A stretch of 64,000 nucleotides of DNA. Source: Bombus terrestris. Taxonomy: Eukaryota; Arthropoda; Insecta; Hymenoptera; Apidae. The notes under the pieces were generated by a model. It searched no databases. It was not told the DNA's origin and worked only from the letters and a program-made list of their open reading frames with translations. The DNA lies in assembly GCF_910591885.1 (NCBI RefSeq), contig NC_063277.1, forward strand, positions 14,074,001 to 14,138,000. The letters run 5' to 3'. Position numbers and translations under genes: made by a program. How positions within the stretch are numbered: the stretch's first letter is position 1; each line of letters begins with the position of its first letter. This document shows positions 1-13,700 of this stretch, one piece after another.

Positions 1-162
1 TCTCGATTAATCTTGATGTATTCAATTTTGAAAAGTATAGGATAGTTTTGTTTCAATGAAAAAACCAAGTCCTCTCAACTGCTGCTGGATAAACTCGGTC
101 TTGATCGTTAACAGAGACTGATCCTCAAGATCGTCAGACTGCCAAGATGTTCAATTGCTCAC

Positions 163-174
163 CTTAGCGTTCAT
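163..174 (-). CDS. First coding exon (4 codons) of a gene leaving the left edge, possibly a cuticular-type secreted protein
   Basis: Reading the minus strand, ATG at 174-172 is followed by AAC GCT AAG and then a good donor, GTGAGC, from 162 downward. The coding part of exon 1 is therefore just M-N-A-K, in phase 0. A TATA box and an initiator sit at the right distance upstream (separate entries), giving a 5' UTR of about 42 nt. Insect cuticular-protein genes often have a tiny first exon holding only the first few signal-peptide codons, and the gene at 5690-6863 has exactly this design. That analogy is the only basis for the functional guess. I found no second exon in 1-162, so the rest lies outside the window. 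Confidence 0.5.
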
Positions 175-212
175 GGTACTGCGCTGTTGGAGTTGGTTCG
201 TCGTTGTTTTGC

Positions 213-218
213 GACTGA
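213..218 (-). promoter_or_regulatory. Initiator (TCAGTC), predicted transcription start near 216
   Basis: TCAGTC on the minus strand (218-213) matches the arthropod initiator consensus TCAGTY. It lies between the TATA box at 249-242 and the ATG at 174. Confidence 0.55.
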
Positions 219-241
219 TGAGATAGCAAGAAGATTCTCTG

Positions 242-249
242 CTTTTATA
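242..249 (-). promoter_or_regulatory. TATA box (TATAAAAG) of the left-edge gene
   Basis: TATAAAAG reads on the minus strand from 249 down to 242. Its first base is 33 nt upstream of the A in the TCAGTC initiator, the normal spacing for an insect TATA/Inr core promoter. Confidence 0.6.
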
Positions 250-3200
250 CGGTGTGACGACCACGACGAACCCTTGAGCAGGTCGGAGGTGGTGGGCAGT
301 GTCGAGCCTACAGAAACGGTGAGAATAAATTGGGCGTGGGGGCAAACAGAGGTCTCCGAAAAGCAATCCAAGGCAAAGCTCTTTCCGCTCGCTTTTTGTG
401 AAAGATACATTATGGCCTTCCTTCACCAATTCAGATTAATACTTTATTGCAATATTTTGTTGAGTTTTTTCTTAATTATATTTTGAAGCGTTAAGCTATC
501 ACATTAATCACTTGCAAAAGTTCTCCTCTTTCTGGTACATTTGATATGAAACTATTCTCACACATATACTACTATATATCTGACATCAGGGGCAAAAATG
601 AGGAAAGGCGAAATGATTTTTGGAAATTACATTTTATCTTTAGGAAGACTTCATGAGTGTAAAATTCTTGAAATAATTCAACCGTGGGATATGTGTTTCC
701 CTTTCCTTTGGAACTGAATGCTACCATTTCAGAAAGTGACCGAATTTTTTGTGGGTTCATGCAATGTTCGACATTTACGTAGCCGCCTGTCCAAAATGAT
801 CTCTGAGAAACTATAACGTGGCAGGCGATTGTTACGTTAACATCGTTAGAAACAGCGGAGTATAATATGTATGACATAAGTATGGATTTGATACTCTAAA
901 TAAAATACTACGTCGAAAAAAGATTAGGATCGCTATTTCTGGTTTTAGCTCGATATACTTCGTTACGAGTTTAATCGTTATGCAAATAAAATGACGCAGT
1001 GCAATAAAAAACATCGAAATGTTCTTCAAGACAAGTAACGAGGTAGAAAATATCAAGGTGGACCAAAAATACATTTAGCTGGAATCGTGTCTAAATAATT
1101 TTTTTTAGGCATGTTCCGATTGTTTTTTTTTTCCTGAAATAAATGAACGATACCTGCGTTGGATAGATATCATCCCGAAAATGCAAATAATTTAATTAAT
1201 TCAAGCAGTTTACATAATAATCAAATTTTCTTGTTTCTGATAAAACCACATTTGTCTTAACAAAAATCAATCAATATACGATCAACGTCCAGTCATTTTG
1301 TTCACGACTTGTTTATAATCTGTATATTTCAAATTAAATGCGAATTGCTGCTCGATGCGATCCTAATCTACATCTCATAATTGATAGCTGTTGTCCGACT
1401 TGATGAATTTCAAATTTTTGCGCTTGACATTTCGAACTACATCGACGATCTTCCTGTGCAAGAATGTTGCCTTGTTATAAATGGGAAGACAGTATTAAAC
1501 AGGAGAAGAAGAAAAGGGTCCGCTCGTAGGAAATTTATGCAGAAGAACCCTCTGGACCGCTTTGTTCGGAGACATCGCATACCAGCCACATAATCCGCTG
1601 AGATTCTGAACAGCGTAGTCCCTCTCGTTTACCTTGTTCTTATTAGACCGATTGTTATTTTGTACTGTTAACATCGATGATTCATTACCTTGATCGGAAT
1701 AAGTAGATTTTTCTAACCCCTTGGAAGCGCTACGCAGATAAGATGTTTAGTGTTACAAGGTCTGTAGCGCCTGCAACAATGTTAATTGATCATCGCAATG
1801 ACTTATTTCGTCTAAGCAGTGAGCGTGGCTCTGCCGTACCTTCACCTGAAAAAAATCTGTGTGCGCGCTGCATTTTCGAACGATACTCTTACAATTAGTG
1901 CAGAGTTGTGGTAAAGAGAATACTAATCTTTTAATGTTAAGCATTCTAATGTTTCCAATGAAAGACATTCTCAACAGAATCAGTGCGTTTCAATCGACTG
2001 ACATTCGTCGAAACATCGATCTTGATTCGTAGTTACGACACGACGTATGCAAATGGATCGGATAGAAATTCAATTTTCGAAGGTACGAGACGGTACGAAT
2101 CTTCATGGAGGAATACGCACGTCGTTCGTTGCATAAATCGTTTCTCGGTCGGTTTCGACACCGGAAACTGGCTTTGTCCTTTTCCCTTCTTTTCAGCATA
2201 CAAACCTCCACGGTCCGTTTGTTACGCGCTCGAGATGGGTTCGTTCCTCGCGATTGCACAACCGAAACCAACCAACGAAAATTCCATATTCGTATTTCGC
2301 TACGTTTACCCTAACAGGTTTCCTGATTGTTCTTACGTTTATGGATCAACGAGTTTATAGGGTGATCCCGAAAGTGGTATCAGGTAAAAGGATATCGTTA
2401 ACGAAGACTCTACATAGTCGGACATTTTCTCGAGCTTTAACAGCAATTCATCGATAGCTTTCGAACTGCAAAATTGATTTTGTCTCGTATGAAACCGTAT
2501 GGTAATTGCGAATGAAGGGAAGTAATAAAGTAGCAAGTACGCTTTGCAGCTGCGTTACAAATACAACTTGAACGCGTATCACCAGGTATAAATCTTTATT
2601 GCTGGTCGTACACCTGAAAAGCGACCAATTTGTTCCATTTTAAGTGGGCAAAAGGGAACGGAACGATTGCGCGACTAACCGATCGCGTGTAGAAACATAC
2701 CAAAAGTTTCACGTACGAATTATGTTGGTCTCATATCGTAACGATCTACGACACCGACCAAGCCGTTTATTGTCATGAAAATGAGCATGATCGGTCCGTT
2801 ATTGCATGACAGAATGGCACTGGATTTCACTTATGTATTCTATCCAAAAAGAAAGTAAACTTTGTTTCCGTCCTCGATGTCGATATTTCGTCAAAATTGA
2901 AACGCCAAAAACTACTTCGATGAAGGGGATTAACTTATTGGGCAATCGACAAGAAATTTCGAAATAGCTAAATACCGATGAACTGGTTTTATTCTCTGAT
3001 CGCGCTTCGATTGTTGGCTTTCTTTTTAAGGGAATCATCCTTGATCCCTTAAATGTTAAGCAAAACATTTCTATGCGATATCCTTACGTTAATGTATACA
3101 GATTTAGACAAGTCGTTATTCGCTTGAATTTAACAAGTCTGAACTCATTTTATACTGTGTGTAAATCGTAATTTTCGTACAGCTTTCTAGGCAAAATATA

Positions 3201-5555
3201 TAGTCGTATGAATAGCTCTCTAACATTTCATAACGTATTTTCGTACTCCAGTACTCCGAAATGTCGCTCAAGTTTACTACATGAATACATTAATAATCGA
3301 GAAGGCCGATTTATAAAAATGATTTCGTTGTGAAATATTCCCATAGGAATTTCACGAGAAATATTGGCAAGAACACGTGTGTTGCCAACGGATGAAGGAA
3401 TAATTAATTCTCGAAATATATCGATAACTTTTTTATGTAATATGGAGACTAGATGATACACGCAGATTTATTATTCTAACGTTATCCTATAAGATATTAC
3501 TCAAAGTTAATTGCGAAAAAAGAGTAACGCGAAGAAGAGAATTGATTAATGCCTAAACATTGTCAAAATCAATTTTTACTGCAACATATAAATTTCTATC
3601 AGAAAGTTTGATATAAAAATTTGATATAAATAACGTGTAGATTGCATAATATATTTTTTAAAAAATCTATCAAATTTTGTTAAATTTTATCTACTAAAGA
3701 TTAAAAATTCCTTTCATAAAGTGAACGTAGTTTTTTACCCGGAGATGAACGAAATTAATCAGACAAGAGGAATTTAACCTGATATTCAAGCGACACGCAC
3801 GCTGCGTAAAAAAACTCGTTTCGAGGTTGTTTTTGCTTTCGCGCTAACTTTCGTATAGCGAACGGAATAACCCTTACATAATTACGATGTTACTCGAGTT
3901 TTGATGCTTTAAGCGTGACATTAAAAAAAAAATATTGCGTAATCGTTTAGTATGTGATAATTCGCTGAGTTGCACGTTTTCAAGTCGTTGAATAACCCAC
4001 CATCAATGAAAGTTTAATGTTCGGACCATAATGTATGATAGAAGATAAAGAACCAGATGGTACTGAGTCTATGCGATACTCTGTCGAATATTTCTTCCAT
4101 AATAGTTCATCAAGACATGGTTGACTAATTCGAGAGTTGGAATAAATCTTCCAGAATGACTCAATGAAACAACATGTATTTGCAAATTTCGCCAATAAGC
4201 ATCAAATGTTAACCGAGGAAATAACATTGGAAATAACATTTCGAATTTTTATTACTCCCGTCATTGGATTTACGTGGATCTAGAAAAATGTATAACGTCG
4301 ACGTGACAAGGTCGGCAATTAAGGATCACGTTAATTAAGAGATGTTGTAACCTGATCGGTATGTATGAAGCAGATAATGATTGGCACAACGAAGTACTTT
4401 CTAAAAATTAATAACTATTTGCATGCGTTCTTTAGAAGTGAACGGGGATGAATAGTACATTATGAGACATAAACTGAAGTATCTGCATTTTTAATACCGT
4501 TTTCTTATATGATTCCACGATAGATTGTTTTGTTCGAGGATATATCTGTGCGTAATGAATAAGAAATGTATAGTTTTGTACATATCCTTTCAGTAAGAGC
4601 GAAGCAGTGAAGCAAAATTCGGAAAACGGGACGACGGATGCAATCCGTGTCGAAAGCAGAAAATACGCTCTAAAATATTTTACAAGTTATTACAAGCAAT
4701 TGCAAACAATTCGGGGAAATAGCCTACCATAAGGGGCAGGAATTCATTTGATGGAGGCATTTCATTAGCGCGTCGCTTTCTTGGAAAATTTTCTGTAGCC
4801 TTTTGTTAGTTTAATATATAAAAAAACTGTCTTCTATATATAGATAGAGATAGATAGAAATCCAAAGGAAAGTTCACCGCTTGACCTGCATTCCGTGAAC
4901 ATCGTGAGATCTTGAAAATTAGGGTAAGGGAGGTTCCCAGACCGCGCGAAATCGCAGTCAAGGTTCGGTTTGGGAACATCGCCAACTCGTGGGTAGTTTC
5001 TATACAATGGCGAATCAGATAGCGCTCGTAAAAGTATAGTAATGGGCTGTCGCGCAAGGAAGTGTCGAAACGTTTTATACGCGGATAATTAATACCGTAG
5101 AAATTCCTAGTCATTAATGCGACACGGCTGCAGCCAGCCAATAATTTTACGATCGGCCGAGGTCTTCACGCCATCCATGCTACCCTCTATAGATTTCAAG
5201 TATTTCTGTTTTGTTGCCTCTTTAATTTATGTTACACGCCAAGTTCAGTTTATTATATTAGTTAATAATTTATAGTAGCTATGCTCTTTTCAAGGAAACA
5301 GAAGCTCGATCGTTCGCCTGTGCGATGGCAAAAACTTAATGCTAATTGACGTAGTAATACGAGCACGTAATGTATCGATCATTCCTAAGCAAATATGAAA
5401 TTACCAAGCGTTGCAATCCGTGTGTGGTAAATATATTTCGTAATAGATAACTCGACAATCAACATGCAAAATGCATTAATCAACATCAAAGATCGAAGAA
5501 ATGGTACGGTTAAAAAGAAATAACAAAACGTTACTTTAAAAAACATTTATAAAAT
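250..5555. other. Non-coding stretch, nothing recognised
   Basis: This holds only short anonymous open frames, mostly opened at non-ATG codons and with no family signature. There are AT-rich patches, for example 3590-3720. I see no exon with paired splice sites, RNA gene or repeat array. The part just above 250 is presumably upstream regulatory DNA of the left-edge gene. Confidence 0.5.
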
Positions 5556-5558
5556 CAG

Positions 5559-5564
5559 TTTATT
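5559..5564 (-). terminator. Polyadenylation signal AATAAA of the Val/Pro-repeat gene
   Basis: TTTATT on the plus strand is AATAAA on the minus strand. It lies about 125 nt past the stop codon at 5692-5690, a normal short 3' UTR. Confidence 0.55.
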
Positions 5565-5689
5565 GCATGATTCGTGTCAACTACGAAGCAGAATGTGTTT
5601 TCGTACTGCTCTCGTCATAATGTCTTTTGCGATGCTGCGGAAGTGGTTAGGTGGGAATGGAAGTGTGGCAGATTGAAAGGAAAATTCAT

Positions 5690-6863
5690 CTAGTAGTGTC
5701 CCAAGCCGTATCCTTTAACAAGGACTGGGACTTGTTCTTTAACGAGAACTGGCTGTGGAACGACGACTGGAACCGGCTTGGGAACCGCGACTGGAACGGG
5801 ATGAGCCACTGGTACCTGCAAGTAAACAGTAAATAGAGAATGAAGGAAAGCTTTTAAAGTGTGAACCAAAAGGAAATTCAAAAATTAAATTTAATAAAAG
5901 CTCTACTATATTCGGATCGTGGCTCATTAATGAAATTATCAAGGAAGTTGAAAGAATCGGTTCCTTTAACTTACCTTGACGGGGTATGGGGCGGGCACGG
6001 CTACAGGAACCTTAACTGGAACCGTGACTGGGACTGGTTTTTCGACTGGAACCGCGACCGTCTTGGTTTGCACTACTGGGTATGGCTGGGGTACTGGAAC
6101 CGCCACTGGGACTGGGTGTGGGACAGCAACTGGTACCTGAAGAAAACATAGTGTCATACACGATACTGGTTGGACCTCTCGTCTTGATACAGATATTTAA
6201 TTCTAATCTCATTTAACGCTGATATTCATAGAACTTGGATTTTAATCGAATAGTAGAATTCCTGGAAACGCAACAGTGTAATAAAAAGAGTTAATAAAGC
6301 ATGTTAAGCTTCATAATAATAGGTTTGTAACACGAACTAAGACTCTTCTCAGACAATTTCCTCACCTTTACTGGGACTGGCCTGTCAACGGCGACAGGGT
6401 ATGGTTTTGGGACTGGAACTGGAACAGCGACAGGCTTCTCTTGAATGGCGACCGCAACACTGCCGTGTCCCAATTCACCACCGAGCAGGCCACCACCATG
6501 TCCCAAACCACCATAGCCCAAACCGAGCAGACCACGCTTCTGGACCGTTTTGTCTTCGGCGAACGCCACGGAGATCAGCATCACGAATACCTTAAGAATA
6601 AAAAATGCAATATGATTGATTGGCCAAAATTGTTTCTATACCGATACATCAGTCGTTAACGAGATTTAAGACTCTCGCAGGATTTAAATAGGACGATAAC
6701 ATCTCCAAGATAAATTTCTTTTTCGAGACGCTCGAGACCGCATTTTCACTAAAAGCTCACAAAAACTACGTGTAACTACGAGCACTGAATATTCTCGAGA
6801 TCACAAAAAGAGACGAACTTTAAGTCAACACGGAGTTTGAGTGAAACGTACCAGGGCCCTCAT
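5690..6863 (-). CDS. Secreted Val/Pro-repeat structural protein, cuticular-type (175 aa, 4 exons)
   Basis: Exons are 6863-6852, 6593-6366, 6136-5975 and 5815-5690. All introns are phase 0 with GT-AG borders. Exon 1 is M-R-A-L, and exon 2 completes a signal peptide ending near ISVAFA. A basic stretch (TVQKR) follows, then a Gly/Leu-rich block (GLGYGGLGHGG), then alternating Val-Pro repeats such as VPVPVPKPYPVAV. Exons 2 and 3 both end in Val-Lys, exons 3 and 4 both open with Val-Pro-Val, and the protein ends GYGLGHY. This alternation of Val/Pro repeats with Gly-rich flanks is typical of low-complexity insect cuticular proteins (CPLCP-like), so an extracellular, chitin-associated role is inferred. 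There is no chitin-binding Rebers-Riddiford domain. A TATA box lies upstream at 6954-6947. Function could also be silk- or secretion-related. Confidence 0.8.
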
Positions 6864-6946
6864 GGTAAACGATTGGCTATTACTTTGGCTAGTGCGTCTT
6901 GACTGGTAAATTAAATTGGTTCTGTCGCATTGGAGGAAAACCACCC

Positions 6947-6954
6947 TTTATATA
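6947..6954 (-). promoter_or_regulatory. TATA box (TATATAAA) of the Val/Pro-repeat gene
   Basis: TATATAAA reads down the minus strand from 6954, 91 nt upstream of the ATG at 6863. It implies a start site near 6920 and a 5' UTR of about 60 nt. The layout matches the promoter at 213-249. Confidence 0.6.
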
Positions 6955-8080
6955 GGGAATTCACTTTCATTTCACGCGTACACCCCGCCAATGAAAAGCC
7001 AATGGCCGTTCGGTGCGCTATCGCCACACCTACTATATACTATTTACTCACTGTACAGCCACATACCGTTACACATTATAATACATAATGTGCACAGGGA
7101 GTTGTATAACACGCCAAACGTGCGCCAACCGGGGCTAGTAAATAGAACGCGGGCACTTTATGCAGATAGGTATATATGCGCGCATACATTTTCGACCTAG
7201 CTCCGTGACTCTAACGAGAAGACTCAGAGTCTGCGGCATATCGATCGGAGGAAACGCGCGAACGTGAGACACCTGAGAATCTGGATCTTTTTCGGTTATA
7301 GATCGTGGCAAGTCTTTGGGTTCGTTCGCGACAAATACTCGTGCGCATTGTGAAAAATGTACCGTCTATTTCTTGTACCTAGTTGATCGGTCTTCTTTTC
7401 TCGAGAAACACTTCGAATCGGTAAGAATAGAACAAAGTTGTATAAAATCGATCGACTCAAGTGATTAAAAGCCAGAAACTCGAGAATGTTGTTATTCGCT
7501 GAATTCGTGATTCTATCTTTGAACGTCGAAAAAATCCTTAATCGAGGAAATACGAAATAAGAGACTGTTAAATAGAAACTGTCACCTTTTGTGAACACAC
7601 AGTATTTTACGGCTAATCGATCGGCTGTAATTAATGTTGCAATTAATTGCATAAAATCGGAGGTGCATGTAGAAAATCGTTACGTAATTACGCAATATAG
7701 TTGGGCAGAATAACGAGTAGTAGCTGGTGAAACAGGAAAGCAGGAAAATTTTACGTTCAGAAATCTCTACCAGCAACAGAGATATTTCCTAATTTCGTTT
7801 CCCAATTCGTATGCAATTTTCCAGTCTCACCACAATTTTGTGTATGTATACGTATAATCTGTGTGAATTTTATTTCTATCTTCCGATAAGATTTTGATAC
7901 TTTCAACCAAGTGAGCGGAAAGTAGTAATTTAAAAAAAGAATTAATGCTGCATTAATCGTTTCGTAAAAATATTCTTCGAAAAATAAATAAGATATTTGA
8001 TTTGAGTAATTATTATTCTGGGAATTATGATTAACGTGCACTAAATCATGTATTTGATGAATATTTATTTTAGCTGTCAC

Positions 8081-8108
8081 TGTACAATTATTAATGTACA
8101 ATTATTAA
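8081..8108. repeat. Tandem 14-bp duplication
   Basis: The unit TGTACAATTATTAA occurs twice back to back with no mismatch, in otherwise unannotated AT-rich DNA. Confidence 0.9.
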
Positions 8109-10770
8109 TAGCAGCTTATTATGCTATTGAATCCTGATTCTTATATATTTCATTCATTGACTTGTCAAATAATTGATCGTGAAATTATCTGAAATATAGA
8201 TCGAATCGATCGCAATCGAAAGAAATATCGTAAACGAGTGACAGAAATGATTCGTCAATTAGTTTTCACTACCTTAACTAACTCTTGAAACAAATTTCAA
8301 ATAAATATTGCTCGTATAGCATACTTTGCGACTGCCTGTCTATTCATCAATACCCTGATTGTATCAGTCGCGCTACAGACAGTTTAATTTAAACCCAGTT
8401 CCAGCATGACCAGCGGTAAAACACGACAATTTTATCGTCGACACGAAATTTTAGAATTTTATATTCGTTGGTCATTGTTTCTTATAGCCAGTTGCGTGAT
8501 GTGTAACACGATATATTTCAAAACGGCGAGAAAAAGAAAAATAAAAGTTCGTCACTAGTGACCCGAAACTTAGAAAGCGTAATGTAATATACAAAAGTAT
8601 TTCAGACACCTGCGTGGTTGATTAAGAACGAAACGGGTGGATTATTATCAGTCACGATCTCGTTGATTCGCACCGCAAATCGTCGTTTCACAAACGATTT
8701 CTTTGACATAAATGAAACGCAAATCAGAATCAGTTGCCACTCGTTCTGTCAATCTACGTCGTTCCCTGCCTGTTGAACAAATAATCATGCCTGCTATTCA
8801 ATAGCTTTTACTCATTTCTCGAGGATACTTCTTATGTGCTGTCCTTCCTTTTTTTGTTTTGAATTATGTATTCTCTCACTCACTGTCACGAACATATTTC
8901 TCAATTTCCCTCTTTTAATTCAGAGACAAAGTATGTTGATTAATATTCCTATAAGTAATATCGGCAATTAATATTCATAGACTTTTAATTACTGTATGAA
9001 TCGTGTTTACGTAATACAATAATTTGCAGTAGCATTGCATTTCGATTAGCTAACTTGTTCCATGAAAATTTAAATTATCTATCATATTTAATCGTAATTC
9101 TAAGTATTCTGTCGACCTATCGGATCCTAGCAAACGTATCCTGAGTTATTACAATAGGCGGTAGGGACATGTTCCTTATTACAAAATTCTTCACATAGCT
9201 GGTTCTCCTGTGACTCACGCTTGTCGATAGTGAATTCCTCCTAAATCTCGAACAAACCCGCTGCAACGATATTACATATTACATTCAAAATCTATACAAT
9301 AATTTGCGTAACCGTACTTTTATCGTATATCGTTTCCGTGTTGACTTAATGTACTGAGCAGTTCACCCATCGATCGAGAAAACGAGTTTGAGATTTCAAT
9401 ATCGGACACGTTTTACTGACGTCAGACGTATTGACTTCTGTAGAGCCGTGCCTCCAGCTTTTCTTGCGTGTTACATATTTCGATTGGAGCGAAAGATCGT
9501 ATCATTCGGTGAGGCGAATGAAACCAAGTTTGTCGTCTGTCAAGTGCAGAGTATTTGTTTTAATCTCATCTTTGAGCTAAACGATACAACCTGAAACTCG
9601 TAACTTTTGAAATTTCAATCCATATTCCATGCTCTATAGTTTCAATGTCTCATTTACACATGACAATTTTTCCTAAATGATTTTCTAGGGATACGTAATA
9701 TAAAGTACATTGTACACGCTTGTATTAATTCGTATACACGATATCTACTTTTTATCATCTATAATCTCTCATAATTCGTATTCTATGAAACATACGCGGT
9801 TGTTTAATTACACAGAGTTGCACAGCCTCCGGTTCCCTTCGTGTTGTGTCATTTCGTATGCAGCATGGTTGCAATTCCTTGTAACTGTTCAACCTGTTTT
9901 GTAATTGGTATAAAACCAACAACCGTAATGATTATTCCGGTATCGCGGATTAAGCAATTCCTTCTTTCTCCTTCATTTATGTGTGACACCTTTCGGCTGT
10001 CGTGCGATACCAACAAGGATATAAAAATCGAAGTATTAAACAGGCTGTAAGTCGATCTACACCTCCGATCTTTTTTCGAGTACGTTCTAGAAGAAAAACA
10101 TAAAAAGGCAGAATAAAACATGAGAGGGTGACAGGCGAGCAGAAGAATGGAAGGATGAATTCCTGTTGATCCTTTTTCAGCTCTCACTTTCCGCCAATAA
10201 TACGCCCGGTGAAAATGGTAACTGTGCCGTACTGCTATCAAGATCCGCCTTACGTAAGCCAAAGTAATATGCGAGTAAAGGTGGATCGGGACTCCTTAGC
10301 CGTTTATTATACTAAGTAAATTAAGATTATTACAATTATTATTACTATTCGTCGCAAGAAGAGTATTCCTTGCTGAACAAATAGCCATAAAAATCAATAA
10401 AATATCTGATAATACCCACGCATGAAACAAGCAATTTCGGCACGTGTTACTTTGTTGAGTCATAGAGATTTCAAAAGTTTTGTGAAACTGGTTTTAGCTG
10501 CGTCACATGTTTAGTAATGTTCAAACAGTGAAAGTCGAAAAAGTACATTGACAAATGCTAAGTGATGACTAATGCGTAATAATTGCTTTTTCAAAAACAG
10601 AACGATCAAATAGTAATTTTATTTTGAAGCTTTTCATTTTGAAGTGAATTTTGGAGAAGCACGTGGCGCGTGAAAGAAGCATGATACAAGGATCGTCCTT
10701 TCCAATAAATGTATTATTATGCAAAATAATCGACAGTACGCGACAAAACGTGCTGACGTAATTGTACACC

Positions 10771-10785
10771 GGTACGGTACGGTAC
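10771..10785. repeat. Three GGTAC units
   Basis: GGTAC is repeated three times without interruption, followed by an imperfect GTGATAC/ATGATAC pair. It is a small simple-sequence tract with no evident function. Confidence 0.85.
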
Positions 10786-13700
10786 GTGATACATGATACG
10801 TGAGAAATTCTATTGCGAGCGTACACACCCATTTCAATAGGCCGTCGAAACATTCGGACAACGTATTTATAGATAAGATGCAGTTCGTGTGCGAAAGGAA
10901 CCCTTAACGTTAGTCATAGACGATTACGTCAGAGGCGTAACAAGCTTCCAAGCAATTACGGTTGCCATAAATTGTTCCCACAGGTCATTATTCATGGAAT
11001 GGCCGTATTTAACTTTCATCGACGGTGCGTTAATTTAGACGTACGCATATACATTCAATTTTGAGCACATTACGTATTAAAGTATTTTCGAAATCAGAAA
11101 TTTAGGATATCAACCACTTTCGAATCTAAATTTTAAATATTTCTAAAACATTGATTATTTTCAGCCACAGACCAGTTTCTCTAAATACATCACTTGCATG
11201 CTGATCTCGATTATGCACCGACCGTACTAATGTCCTAATGTCAGATGTGACACACATAGCACGGTATGGTATTCGAGGTTGTCGATCGATCAAGCGGCAC
11301 GCGACTTTTATCATAGCTCGATAGTCAGTTATAAGTTAGAACCAGTTGACGACTTTATTTTCTAGACGGGAGGGTCACCAGCAATAGCAAGGAACAATAG
11401 CAAGGTTAACTGGGGCTACTAGCCAAGCGCTAATTCAAATCGACCATGGCAAAGACCTTCTTGCGGTAGGTCACAGACCGTGAAGATTAGTTATACAAGC
11501 CACGAAGAGGCGCCGCGGGCGTTTCGAGCCGCTGGTAATTCCCGTCTTGCTGGATTACATGATCTTGACTTGCCGCCGGATACGAGTCAGCCGATGGAAA
11601 AAGACGATAATTGTTTGGATTGAATATCTGTACTTCTCCAAGATCAATGTCAATTCGATGTAAGCGCACATTGAGATCTTTCCTTTTTATGAACCGTGAC
11701 AGAGATTCGTGAAGTGAACATTTATTACATATTTCGTTTAAAAAGCAAAAGATATATTTCGAATTTTAGTTAATGAATACGAACTAGTGGAATTGAGAAC
11801 GGTATTTAGATATAGGAGCATGAGTAAATTATACATCAAACATCGCGCAAATGTTACCTTTGTGACTGGAACGAAATGATAGGCACGTAACAAGCAATCT
11901 TCGCGAAATCTATAAGATTAACCACGCGAATTATGATCGTAAAAGGAGCATCGTGCATAAATTCCTAGTTTCTATTATCTAACTCGTTCTATGCACTTTA
12001 TGATTTTCTGTACGATTTCCGACCTATTGACCTATATCTACGAATACTGAATAATTTCTAGAAGCTCAAAGTTTATTACGGTTTGCAGTTGTTCTATGCG
12101 GTTTTCTAGAGGTAATACTCTCATAAAATACTCGATTGGCTATGTCGTAAAATTACGGTTGTTACAAATTATCGTTTTACCTTTCCTCTTCACGACTCAT
12201 TATTAATATTACCTAATGAACGACGAATGTCGTTTAAACATTAGAGGTTTACGACGTAAGTGAATCATTGGAGACTGGGAGTTTTACGAGACTGAATAGC
12301 TTTTAACGCGAGCTAATTATACTAAACGACAAGGGATATGCGAGTAGATCAGTCACGCTTGCACGATTATCCCGCGGTGTCTGAGATTGAAATCGTTAGC
12401 CTGGCTAATGATCTGCCTCGTTCCATTTCGCGATCGAACCTCGATTAAATCGGAAAGGTGAAGACTTATCTCGAGAAGAACGTTTGGAATCCATCCACTT
12501 ATTATTCTGCTACAGTAGTCATTTTGTGTAATCAATGTGGCGATCTTGCGTTCATCGTAGAAATTCTCTCTTCTAAAGTTCGGGATTAATTAATTTTATA
12601 CTGTTACAACATAGTTTATCGAGGTACGAAAGTTCGCAAGTAATAGATACATACGTGTTTCTCGACACGAAGTTTTGCATATCTAACCGGGAAGCTAATA
12701 ACTTGGTTTCTCTTCGACTTTACGCAGTCGTGTTCCGTCGCTTTCGTAAGAGCGATCGATGGAAAAATCTGCACGAGCATCGACATATCTCGTTCGATAC
12801 TCAAATAAGGTGTTGCTTGTGCAACTACAGCCAACCGCTTCTAACGATGTTTCCATTCGATTCTCTCGGACAAACATGGATAGGCCTGTGGATTCATCGA
12901 AGGTAGATGGCAATAGACACGAAACTGGCGCGCTGTATACATAACTGTATAATTATCAGGTATATAACTCGCTTAACAGAACAACTGGCCGATGATAACA
13001 GCGGTGACAAGCGAGCTTATAATTTTCATCGTTCGTGGTGGCACGCGAAAGGAACGCGTGCAATGTTTTACACGCATCGAAGCGCAACATTCATATTCAT
13101 GTTCCTGACCTCCGATAAACCAAATGTAGGTCGGTTATTATCATAATAAATGGTAACTCGTATAGTCGACAGTTCTACGCGTACCAATGATATGCTATAT
13201 GCTATATCGTATAAATGAAATATCAGATCGAAAATTTCACGTGAGCTTCCAAACTTTCGAATTTACCTGAGAACCTAATCGACGACGATCGAATAGTATC
13301 ACAACAATGGCTTAACGTTCAACGGAAGCCAATTACATCCTTTTTCCTTTTAAGATCATTATTGACCGCGATATCTCTACGAAACGATCGTGATCTCACG
13401 GAACGATATCCCGCACGAACTGCATCCGATTGGAATCCAGTGAAGGGTATGCGGCAATCGCAGTGTACACCAGGCAAGCGAGGAACAGAAGCGACCATGC
13501 ACGTTAATCGTTTGCAAATCGATGGTAAGCCGTGGCAGGAGGTGCATGCATGCAAACCGTGTGACCAGCAATTCACAATAAGAGCTGCTTTCCAAGTAAA
13601 CGATGTCTAGAGCGCGGCAAACTGTCTCGGATAGCCTGTTACTTTTACGAACACACGATGCCGAAGCGGAGAATGCTTCGTTCGAATGCCTCGACGTTTT

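Noticed and set aside
6401..6659. Plus-strand frames over the Val/Pro-repeat exons
   Set aside because: Antisense shadows produced by the repetitive codons of the real minus-strand exons.
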